Position numbers and translations under genes: made by a program
Origin: an uncultured Bacilli bacterium
Lineage (GTDB): Bacteria; Bacillota_I; Bacilli_A; RF39; UBA660
Reading direction: 5' to 3'
DNA: 15,146 nt
NCBI GenBank assembly: GCA_910578745.1
Contig: CAJTSN010000009.1
Coordinates: forward strand, 1-15,146
The notes under the pieces: generated by a model
Seen by the model: only the letters and a program-made list of their open reading frames with translations
Databases searched by the model: none
Told to the model about the DNA's origin: nothing
Shown: one piece after another, positions 1 to 5,973 of the stretch
Layout of the letters: every line of letters begins with the position of its first letter
How positions within the stretch are numbered: the stretch's first letter is position 1

Positions 1-40
1 CCCCCCCATCATTTTGTCAACACTCTTTTTTATAGTCAAT

Positions 41-76
41 AAAAAAATAAAGTACTTTTTTCGGACTTTATTTTTA
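41..76 (-). terminator. Rho-independent terminator of tyrS
   Basis: A 9-bp inverted repeat (AAATAAAGT at 45-53, ACTTTATTT at 65-73) lies about 20 bases beyond the tyrS stop codon. On the minus strand it is followed by a T-run. The stem is AT-rich but perfect, and the T-tracts on both sides could let it work in both directions. Confidence 0.75.
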
Positions 77-93
77 TCTTTTAAATATAAATT

Positions 94-1320
94 TTAATCA
101 AACTTTAATAAAGTATATGATTTCTTTCCCTTTCGAACAACTACAATTTTTCCTTCTATAGCCACATCTTTTGTTATTTCAAAATTGACATCTGTAACCT
201 TTTCTCCATTGATACGAATAGAACCATTACCGACAAATTCTCTAGCTTCCCTTTTACTAGATGCTATAGAACTTGCCACTAAAATGTCAATAATATTTCC
301 ACTATTGGTAAGATTATAGCTTGCGACATCTTTAAATCCAATTTCTAACTCTTGAAGTGTCAAATCTTTCACATTTCCACTAAATAAAGCCTCACTAATT
401 CTAACTGCCTTTTCATATTCCTCATGTCCATGTAGAAATGTAATAATTTCTTCAGCTAAAGCTTTCTGTCCTATTCTTAAATGTGGTTCTACCTCATGTC
501 TTTTTACTATATCTTCAATTTGTTCTTTTGATAAGAAAGTATATATTTTTAAATACGTCTCTATCATAGCATCTTCTGCATTAATAAAAAACTGATATAA
601 TTCATAAGAAGAAGTTTTTTCTTTATCAAGCCATAATGCATTCCCTTCTGATTTACCAAATTTTTTTCCTGTTGAATCTGTAACAAGTGGCATTGTAAAT
701 GCATAGACTTCCTCTTTTGTTACTTTTCGGATTAAATCAACTCCAGCCGTAATATTTCCCCATTGATCCGAACCAGCGACTTGTAATGTGCATCCCTTTG
801 TTTTAAATAAATGTAAAAAATCAACGGCTTGCAAAATCATATAAGTAAATTCTGTAAAAGAAATTCCTGTTTCTAATCTTCTTCGAATGATGTCTTTATC
901 TAACATATAGTTAATATTAAAATATTTTCCATAATCTCTTAAAAAAGTAACAATATCCATGTCTTTTATCCAGTCGTAATTATTCACGACTTCAAATCCA
1001 AATATTTTCTTGGCTTGTTCTGTTAATCCTTTTACGTTTCTTTCAATCTCCTCGATGGTTTTCATACTTCTTTCTTCGGTTGGCTTTGGATCTCCTATTC
1101 TTCCTGTTGCCCCACCAATTAATAGTATAGGATGATGCCCAGCATCTTTTAAACGTTTTGAAATTAAGAAACTCGATAAATGACCTATATGCATTGAATC
1201 AGCTGTTGGATCAGTTCCTATATAAAATGTCATTCCTCCTTTATTCAATTTCTCCTCTAATTCTGGACTTGTGCTATCTTTTATAAGTCCTCTCCATTTT
1301 AATTCTTCAAATAATTTCAT
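94..1320 (-). CDS. tyrS: Tyrosyl-tRNA synthetase
   Basis: This cytoplasmic class I aminoacyl-tRNA synthetase charges tRNA-Tyr with tyrosine. The 408-residue length is normal for the bacterial TyrS family. The N-terminal Rossmann catalytic domain shows the HIGH signature (HIGH, residues 44-47, after GTDPTADSM), the tyrosine/tRNA segment around VAGSDQWGN (181-189) and the KMSKS-loop equivalent KFGKS (220-224). The C-terminal ~65 residues form an S4-like RNA-binding domain (SKREAREFVGNGSIRINGEKV). The ATG start is set by a strong AGGAGG seven bases upstream. The gene is last in a minus-strand run behind a T-box leader and deoC. I see no convincing -10 box in the 212 bp separating it from deoC, only an isolated TTGACA, so expression may depend on readthrough from the T-box transcript. 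A terminator follows directly. Confidence 0.98.
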   Translation of the reverse strand: MKLFEELKWRGLIKDSTSPELEEKLNKGGMTFYIGTDPTADSMHIGHLSSFLISKRLKDAGHHPILLIGGATGRIGDPKPTEERSMKTIEEIERNVKGLTEQAKKIFGFEVVNNYDWIKDMDIVTFLRDYGKYFNINYMLDKDIIRRRLETGISFTEFTYMILQAVDFLHLFKTKGCTLQVAGSDQWGNITAGVDLIRKVTKEEVYAFTMPLVTDSTGKKFGKSEGNALWLDKEKTSSYELYQFFINAEDAMIETYLKIYTFLSKEQIEDIVKRHEVEPHLRIGQKALAEEIITFLHGHEEYEKAVRISEALFSGNVKDLTLQELEIGFKDVASYNLTNSGNIIDILVASSIASSKREAREFVGNGSIRINGEKVTDVNFEITKDVAIEGKIVVVRKGKKSYTLLKFD

Positions 1321-1532
1321 ATTTATCCTCCTAATCTGTATTTCCTCTTTCTTCTATTACTTTATTTTTTTGTCAATTTCCTCTATAATTCCTTTTCTAC
1401 AGAATGAAACTCATTCTCTTAAATATAAAAGATTTCTAAACAATTTCTCATAAAAATTTTTAAGACTTTTCTATTTTTGATAAATCCCTTTTCTAATCTT
1501 TTCTTATTTTCATAAATCTTCTATATTTCTGC

Positions 1533-2234
1533 CTATTTTATATCTTCACAATGACAATGTTCGTGTTCACAATCTTTTGAACAATTAGAGTGTTCCTTAT
1601 TTGAAACAATATTTGCTCCATAACTGGTTCCAATTCGAACAACCCCGGCCTCAATTATTTTTATAACATCCTCTTCTGTCTGTATATCCCCACTTACTTT
1701 TATTTCTAAAACATCACTTTTATATCGCTTTATAAGTTCTATTCTATCTAGAATTCTATCACAATCACCAAGAACTTTTATTTGAATAAAATGGATAAAC
1801 GTTTCATTACAAATTTCTATAAGCCTACGAATTTGATCCTCTTCTAAATCACATACTTCAATATTTACCTTTAATGAATGACCATCGATTGCATCACGAA
1901 TCGTTTCTATCTCCCTTTTAATTAAATCATAGTCCCCATTTTTTACACACCCCATATTCATAACCATATCAATTTCATCTGCCCCATTATGAATGGCATC
2001 AATTGCCTCATATTCTTTTGTCTCGACTGTATTCATTCCAAATGGAAAACCAATAACTGTAGTAATACCGACGTTTGAATCATGTAGTAATTCTTTGGCG
2101 AAAGCTACATAAAAAGGATGTACACACACGGTTTCAAAATGATATTTTCTTGCCTCTTCACAAAGCGTTTCGATCTCTTTATGTGTAGCACTCTCATTTA
2201 AGTTTGTATGTTCTATATATTTATTTAATTCCAT
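1533..2234 (-). CDS. deoC: Divergent deoxyribose-phosphate aldolase (DeoC) with Cys/His-rich tail
   Basis: DeoC is a cytoplasmic TIM-barrel aldolase that splits 2-deoxyribose 5-phosphate into glyceraldehyde 3-phosphate and acetaldehyde in deoxynucleoside catabolism. Family features visible are the N-terminal IEHTNL, TVIGFPFGMNTVETK (59-73), the proton-relay aspartate in EIDMVMNMG (D89), and KVSGDIQTEEDV followed by GVVRIGTSYG (179-206). The usual Schiff-base motif VKTSTGF is replaced by IKVLGDC: Lys153 is kept, but the TSTGF residues are not and about three residues are missing before the second lysine (K179). A tail of about 20 residues after the normal family end carries C218, C222, C227, C229 and H215, H224, H226, H228, which looks like a metal site. 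The start has AAGGAGA seven bases upstream. It lies between the T-box and tyrS. The fold assignment is firm; aldolase activity on the usual substrate is less sure. Confidence 0.85.
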   Translation of the reverse strand: MELNKYIEHTNLNESATHKEIETLCEEARKYHFETVCVHPFYVAFAKELLHDSNVGITTVIGFPFGMNTVETKEYEAIDAIHNGADEIDMVMNMGCVKNGDYDLIKREIETIRDAIDGHSLKVNIEVCDLEEDQIRRLIEICNETFIHFIQIKVLGDCDRILDRIELIKRYKSDVLEIKVSGDIQTEEDVIKIIEAGVVRIGTSYGANIVSNKEHSNCSKDCEHEHCHCEDIK

Positions 2235-2540
2235 GATACTATCTCCTTCAATTCTTCTAATTTTTCGTTTGTATTGCTTCTTCTTGGTTGATTTATTTCA
2301 ATTTGTATCAATGATTCCCTTAAAATAGAGGTCTAAGTATTTCCTATACTCGTACCTTTTGTTTTTCTATAAACGAATCTATTCATACAACCAATTGATA
2401 GTTCTGTTTTAAACCATTAAGTACACCTTTTATTTTCTTCTACTAAAACATACTTGAGTGTACTAAAATATTCCTTTAAAAAAGGAAGCCTACCGCATCT
2501 AAATCAACAAAACTCTCTTTCCTATAAAGACTTCTTGAAA
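2235..2540 (-). other. 300-nt stretch between T-box terminator and deoC
   Basis: All three minus-strand frames are broken by stops over most of this stretch, so I see no ordinary gene. It holds a self-complementary TTCCTTT/AAAGGAA repeat (near 2471-2486), a 7-bp repeat AGTACAC/GTGTACT with a ~31-nt loop (2420-2464), and a possible 28-codon reading frame (2225-2311, TTG start after AAGGG) whose TAA overlaps the first codons of deoC and could couple their translation. A weak TTGGTT-17-TATAGA promoter-like pair lies around 2360-2390. None of these is strong. Confidence 0.4.
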
Positions 2541-2740
2541 TAAAAAAAGTTATTATTGTTTAAGGACGTAAAATACGCGGTACCACCTTAATTCATAATA
2601 ACTTATGCTACTTTAACTCTTAACGCGAGTAACGATTTAACTCCAAATCTGTATTTCATACTATTTTCTTGGTCTACTTGCAACAACCGTAAACTTTCTA
2701 ATTACTAAAAATAGGACTACTTTTTATTTTTCCTTGTTAA
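2541..2740 (-). promoter_or_regulatory. T-box riboswitch leader, probable tyrosine specificity
   Basis: This is a cis-acting RNA that senses uncharged tRNA and controls a transcription terminator. The invariant T-box core AAGGTGGTACCGCG is at 2576-2589. The Stem I apical part is present as GGTTGTTGCAA flanked by pairing GTTTAC and GTAGAC (about 2672-2695), next to AGAAAG, the AG-bulge equivalent. The probable specifier is TAC (2651-2653) followed by A, in GAAATACAG, which points to tRNA-Tyr. The terminator pairs AAGTTATTAT (2547-2556) with ATAATAACTT (2595-2604), followed by a T7 run. The antiterminator would pair AAGG with the CCTT just downstream of the core, which excludes the terminator. 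The downstream genes on this strand are deoC and then tyrS, so tyrS is the expected target. Confidence 0.95.
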
Positions 2741-2744
2741 ATTT

Positions 2745-2936
2745 CTATTTCAATCTTTCTTTTATAACTTCTTTAAAGTCTCTCTGATTTTCCTTTTTCT
2801 TGTCTTGTCTTGAAAAAGCTTTTCCTTTTTTTAATTGGATAGAAGAAATAGATTCTACTCTCTCAATCGGTTTTATCAAAACCAAATTTTGTATATATCT
2901 TTCAGGAAATTGGTTGCCGTCATAGATTTGAATCAT
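2745..2936 (-). CDS. Hypothetical 63-residue protein ahead of the T-box
   Basis: I do not recognise this small protein. It begins MIQIYDGNQFPERYIQN, continues with a mixed hydrophobic segment (LVLIKPIERVESISSIQL) and ends in a strongly basic/acidic, probably helical tail rich in K, R, E and Q. There is no signal peptide or membrane segment. In its favour, a TTGAAA-17-TATAGT promoter ends just upstream, so the first ATG would lie about 8-10 bases into the transcript. The composition also looks protein-like. Against it, the ribosome site is weak (AAGAG about ten bases upstream) and the frame ends exactly where the T-box leader begins, so it could be fortuitous translation of a longer leader. 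Confidence 0.45.
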   Translation of the reverse strand: MIQIYDGNQFPERYIQNLVLIKPIERVESISSIQLKKGKAFSRQDKKKENQRDFKEVIKERLK

Positions 2937-2951
2937 ATTGACTACTCTTTT

Positions 2952-2980
2952 ACTATACCATAGAATCTTTTAAATTTCAA
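2952..2980 (-). promoter_or_regulatory. Sigma-A-type promoter for the 63-residue ORF / T-box transcript
   Basis: On the minus strand TTGAAA (2975-2980) is followed after exactly 17 bases by TATAGT (2952-2957). The -35 box overlaps the last codons of the upstream methionine gamma-lyase-family gene. No other convincing promoter was found between here and the T-box, so this may also drive the T-box, deoC and tyrS. Confidence 0.6.
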
Positions 2981-4188
2981 TCTAAATTTTTTATTGCTTC
3001 ATACAATCCTAACTTTCCATATTCATAAGTAATGGAACCTTGTTGATAAGCAATATAAGGTTCTCGAATTGGTCCATCACAAGAAAATTCAATAGATGAT
3101 CCTTGTGTAAAACTTCCTGATGCCATAATTACTTGATCATCATACCCTGGCATATCCCACGGAAGTGCTAGAACATGGCTATCTACAGAAGAACCTTGTT
3201 GAATTCCCTGTACATACTTAATTAATTTATTAGGATCATGAAAAATAATGTTTTGAACAATATCACACCTTTTTTCTTCGGCTCTAGGTTCTACATCATA
3301 TCCCATATTCTCTAGAACTTTTGCGGTGAGTATCGCTACTTTTAATGCATGCATTACAACACTTGGTGCCATATATAAACCTTGTAAAATCAGTTTATTC
3401 ATCCCTAAACTAGGTCCCACTTCCTTTCCTTCTCCTGGGACCGTCAAACGTTCAGAGACAAGTTTGATTAAATCTTTCCTTCCAACAACGTAAGCTCCAT
3501 TTGGTGTAATTCCGCCACCTAAATTTTTAATTAAGGACCCTACCACTACATCAGCACCTACTTCTGTTGGTTCTTTTTCTGTCACAAACTCACAATAACA
3601 ATTATCAACCATAACAATCGTACTTGGACTTATCTTTTTTATTAAAGAAATTACTTTTTCAACCTTATCTAAGTCTATGCTCTTCCTTTTAGAATATCCC
3701 TTTGAACGTTGAATTTCAACAACTTTAATTGCTTTCTGTTTTAATATTTCTTCAATTTTTTTATAATCAAAGTCATTATTTACTAAATCAATTTCTTCAT
3801 AGTTTATTCCAAAAGACTTAAGGGAACTCTCATTTTCTTTGATACCAATCACTTCATGTAATGTATCATAAGGTGTCCCACTAATACTAAGAAGTGTATC
3901 CTTTGGTCTTAAAAGTGCAAATAAAGTAACTGTTAAGGCGTGTGAACCTGATATAAATTGACTACGTACAAGAGCATCTTCACATTTAAAAATAGTGGCA
4001 TAAATTTTTTCAATGGTGTCCCTACCAATATCGTTATATCCATACCCAGTGGTTGATGAAAAATGACTCTCAGATAATTGATTCAAATGAAAAGCCTCCA
4101 AGACCTTTTTTGAATTTTTAAAACAAATTTCTTCTATTTCATAAAAGATGGGTTGTAACTGTCTTTCCGCATTTTTAATCCTTTCCAT
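2977..4188 (-). CDS. PLP-dependent methionine gamma-lyase-family protein ('aluminum resistance protein')
   Basis: This soluble enzyme belongs to the Cys/Met-metabolism-like PLP group annotated as methionine gamma-lyase family or aluminum resistance protein (PF06838). The signature is VVGSLIKNLGGGITPNG, whose lysine (residue 221 from the ATG chosen) is the expected PLP Schiff-base residue. VMVDNCYCEF upstream supplies the PLP-pyridine aspartate (D195). TTGYGYNDIGRD and QFISGSHALTVTLFALLRP are family-typical N-terminal blocks. About 403 residues is a normal length. I chose the ATG at 4188, which directly follows an AGGAGG at a short spacing; a GTG 27 bases upstream would overlap the preceding reductase gene by 20 bases. 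It is the last gene of the rpmG-efp run. The true substrate of this family is poorly settled, so real methionine gamma-lyase activity is an assumption. Confidence 0.9.
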   Translation of the reverse strand: MERIKNAERQLQPIFYEIEEICFKNSKKVLEAFHLNQLSESHFSSTTGYGYNDIGRDTIEKIYATIFKCEDALVRSQFISGSHALTVTLFALLRPKDTLLSISGTPYDTLHEVIGIKENESSLKSFGINYEEIDLVNNDFDYKKIEEILKQKAIKVVEIQRSKGYSKRKSIDLDKVEKVISLIKKISPSTIVMVDNCYCEFVTEKEPTEVGADVVVGSLIKNLGGGITPNGAYVVGRKDLIKLVSERLTVPGEGKEVGPSLGMNKLILQGLYMAPSVVMHALKVAILTAKVLENMGYDVEPRAEEKRCDIVQNIIFHDPNKLIKYVQGIQQGSSVDSHVLALPWDMPGYDDQVIMASGSFTQGSSIEFSCDGPIREPYIAYQQGSITYEYGKLGLYEAIKNLD

Positions 4189-4195
4189 ATTCCTC

Positions 4196-4936
4196 CTATG
4201 AATAGTGTCCTCCATCGACGCGAATGATCGTATTATTGATATAACTAGCCTCTTCGCTCGCTAAAAAGAATACCACATTTGCAATCTCTTCAGGAGTTCC
4301 TATTCTTCTTAAAAAAATTTTTTCACTTTCCGTTTCTAAATAAGCCGCATCTAACCCTGCTATCTCATTTTCTGTTGCCACCCAACCGGGAGCTACGCCA
4401 TTGACTCGAATATAAGGCGCATACTGAAGGGCTAAGTTATGAGTTAAAGAAATTAAGGCCGCTTTTGAAGCATCATAATCTAGACACATTGGAAAATAAG
4501 TATCCATTCCATTGGTTGATGTAATATTGATAATTGTTCCTTCTTTTCTTTCGTACATTTTATCTCCAAGCAATCGACTGAGAAGAAAAGTACCAATCAC
4601 ATTCACTTCTAATGTTTTCATAAAGTTTTCTTTTGTTTTTTCTTCATACAAAGTATCTAAGCAAAAAGCTGCATTATTGACAAGAACCGATATACTTCCA
4701 AATTCTTTTTCTATTTTTGTAAGCATTTCTTTCATCTCGAATTCACTTTTTAAATCTGCTTGAATACAGAAGGCTCTTACCTGATATTTTTCCTCAACTT
4801 CTTTTTTTAGTGCCATCGCTTCCTTTGCACTTGTCAAATAATGAATCACCACATCATAACCAGAGGATGCAAATTTCAAGATACAAGAAGCACCAATTCC
4901 CCTCGCAGAACCTGTCACAAGAACAATTTTTCTCAT
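4196..4936 (-). CDS. ymfI: SDR oxidoreductase, probable elongation factor P 5-aminopentanone reductase (YmfI type)
   Basis: This is a classical short-chain dehydrogenase of 246 residues with a single Rossmann domain. The NAD(P)-binding motif TGSARGIG is at residues 8-15, NNAA at 87-90, the catalytic serine in NITSTNG (S140), YDASK (Y154, K158) and the C-terminal IRVDGGHYS. In B. subtilis, YmfI reduces the 5-aminopentanone group on EF-P Lys32 to 5-aminopentanol. Here the gene starts 15 bases after the efp stop codon, in the same transcript, which favours that role over a general FabG-like one. I chose the ATG at 4936; an in-frame TTG two codons upstream is possible. The ribosome site is weak (AAGAG in the efp end), suggesting coupling to efp. 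The SDR assignment is certain; the EF-P role is inferred from context and family resemblance. Confidence 0.85.
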   Translation of the reverse strand: MRKIVLVTGSARGIGASCILKFASSGYDVVIHYLTSAKEAMALKKEVEEKYQVRAFCIQADLKSEFEMKEMLTKIEKEFGSISVLVNNAAFCLDTLYEEKTKENFMKTLEVNVIGTFLLSRLLGDKMYERKEGTIINITSTNGMDTYFPMCLDYDASKAALISLTHNLALQYAPYIRVNGVAPGWVATENEIAGLDAAYLETESEKIFLRRIGTPEEIANVVFFLASEEASYINNTIIRVDGGHYS

Positions 4937-4951
4937 AATCAAAAAAGAACA

Positions 4952-5509
4952 CTAAGCTCTTGAAGAATACTTACCGTCCTTAGTTGTTACTAATATTTTT
5001 TCACCTTGCTCAATAAACAAAGGAACTCTTACAAGTAATCCTGTTTCTGTATATGCATCCTTTTGCGCATTGTTTGTTGTATTTCCTTTAACAGCAGGTT
5101 CTGTTTGTACAACTGTAAATTCCATTTTTTCAGGTAAGACGATTCCTAAAAGTTCACTTTCATAGAAAACAACATCAACCGTAGCATTTTCAATTAAATA
5201 ATTTTTATTCTCACCTATTTGTGCTTCAGGTAATTCAAATTGCTCATACGTTTCCATATTCATGAAAGAATAAGAATCTCCTGTATTATATAAATATTGT
5301 ACATTACTTCTTGTAATATTTGCTTTTTCAAATTTAATATTGGTATTAAATGTTTTTTCAACAATTCCACCCGTTCTCATATTTTTTAATTTCGTTTTCA
5401 TAAACGCTGAACCTTTACCTGGTTTTACATGTAAAAATTCAAGAACTTGATAAATATTTCCCTCTATGATTAAGGTCATACCGTTTTTAATATCATTCAC
5501 ACCGATCAT
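4952..5509 (-). CDS. efp: Elongation factor P
   Basis: EF-P binds the ribosome between the P and E sites and relieves stalling at polyproline stretches. The 185 residues show the complete three-domain KOW/OB/OB layout. The domain I loop reads HVKPGKGSAFM, with Lys32 at the tip in PGKG. That is the B. subtilis arrangement, in which Lys32 carries 5-aminopentanol, rather than the E. coli Lys34 beta-lysylation setting. Other family blocks are MRTGGIVEKTFN and the C-terminal TGLLVRVPLFIEQGEKILVTT. A strong GAGGAGG lies eight bases before the ATG. It sits downstream of rpmG and a 61-residue ORF and directly upstream of the probable Lys32-modification reductase. No EpmA/EpmB-type genes are in the window. 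Confidence 0.98.
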   Translation of the reverse strand: MIGVNDIKNGMTLIIEGNIYQVLEFLHVKPGKGSAFMKTKLKNMRTGGIVEKTFNTNIKFEKANITRSNVQYLYNTGDSYSFMNMETYEQFELPEAQIGENKNYLIENATVDVVFYESELLGIVLPEKMEFTVVQTEPAVKGNTTNNAQKDAYTETGLLVRVPLFIEQGEKILVTTKDGKYSSRA

Positions 5510-5545
5510 ATAAATACCTCCTCTATAGAAAAATAAGGAACTCCC

Positions 5546-5731
5546 CTACTTTCCTCTTACACTTCCTCTTGGCTTATTCATTCTTTGTATTCTCTTTTGT
5601 TTTGGTTTTGGCTGATTTTCTCTATACACTTTTTCCTCTAAAGGTGTATTCGCACTCTGCTCAATCAACGCTTTGTAATCATAAGTATCCATAAATGGTC
5701 CATGAACAACTGGAATATCTTTTTGTTTCAT
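5546..5731 (-). CDS. Hypothetical 61-residue basic protein between rpmG and efp
   Basis: I do not recognise a family. The N-terminal half (KQKDIPVVHGPFMDTYDYKA) looks structured. The C-terminal half is proline-, lysine- and arginine-rich with a basic, glycine-containing tail (RMNKPRGSVRGK) of a kind that can bind RNA. The ATG lies three bases after the rpmG stop codon. AAGAGG inside the last rpmG codons is well placed as its ribosome site, so translation is probably coupled to L33. The tight fit into an rpmG-efp transcript supports a real gene, possibly ribosome-associated, but that is inference. Confidence 0.7.
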   Translation of the reverse strand: MKQKDIPVVHGPFMDTYDYKALIEQSANTPLEEKVYRENQPKPKQKRIQRMNKPRGSVRGK

Positions 5732-5734
5732 ATA

Positions 5735-5905
5735 CTAAGCCTCTTTTGATTCTCTATGTAATGTATGTTTACCACATCTTTTACAGTGTTTATTTTCCTC
5801 TAAACGTTCTGTATGTTTTTTATTTTTTTGTGTACGATAATTTTTCTCTTTACATTCTGTACAAACCAAAGTGACTAAGCCTCTATTTTCACCTTTTTTT
5901 GCCAT
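5735..5905 (-). CDS. rpmG: 50S ribosomal protein L33
   Basis: This 56-residue ribosomal protein of the large subunit starts MAKKGENRGLVTLVCTEC and contains NYRTQKNKK and ENKHCKRCGKHTLHRE. It is the zinc-binding (C+) form of L33, with paired CxxC motifs at C15/C18 and C41/C44. A strong AAAGGAGG precedes the ATG at 5903-5905, and a good sigma-A promoter lies just upstream. It stops with TAG three bases before the next ORF. It is short enough to be missed by length cut-offs. Confidence 0.95.
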   Translation of the reverse strand: MAKKGENRGLVTLVCTECKEKNYRTQKNKKHTERLEENKHCKRCGKHTLHRESKEA

Positions 5906-5938
5906 ACTTCTTCCTCCTTTTTAAAAATAACTATTACT

Positions 5939-5966
5939 ATTATATCAAACTTTTTTGAAATAGCAA
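5939..5966 (-). promoter_or_regulatory. Sigma-A promoter of the rpmG-efp-ymfI operon
   Basis: On the minus strand TTGCTA (5961-5966), a 16-base spacer and a perfect TATAAT (5939-5944) lie in the 68-bp gap between the penicillin-binding protein gene and rpmG. Transcription would begin about 25-30 bases ahead of the rpmG ATG. Confidence 0.75.
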
Positions 5967-5973
5967 CCTTTTT

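Noticed and set aside
15..20. TTGACA hexamer at the window edge as a promoter of the next gene
   Set aside because: The -10 region and the gene would lie outside the window, so it cannot be judged.
1401..1417. AGAATGA/TCATTCT palindrome between deoC and tyrS as a Fur-like operator or terminator
   Set aside because: It has no T-run, does not overlap a convincing promoter, and the Fur match is poor.
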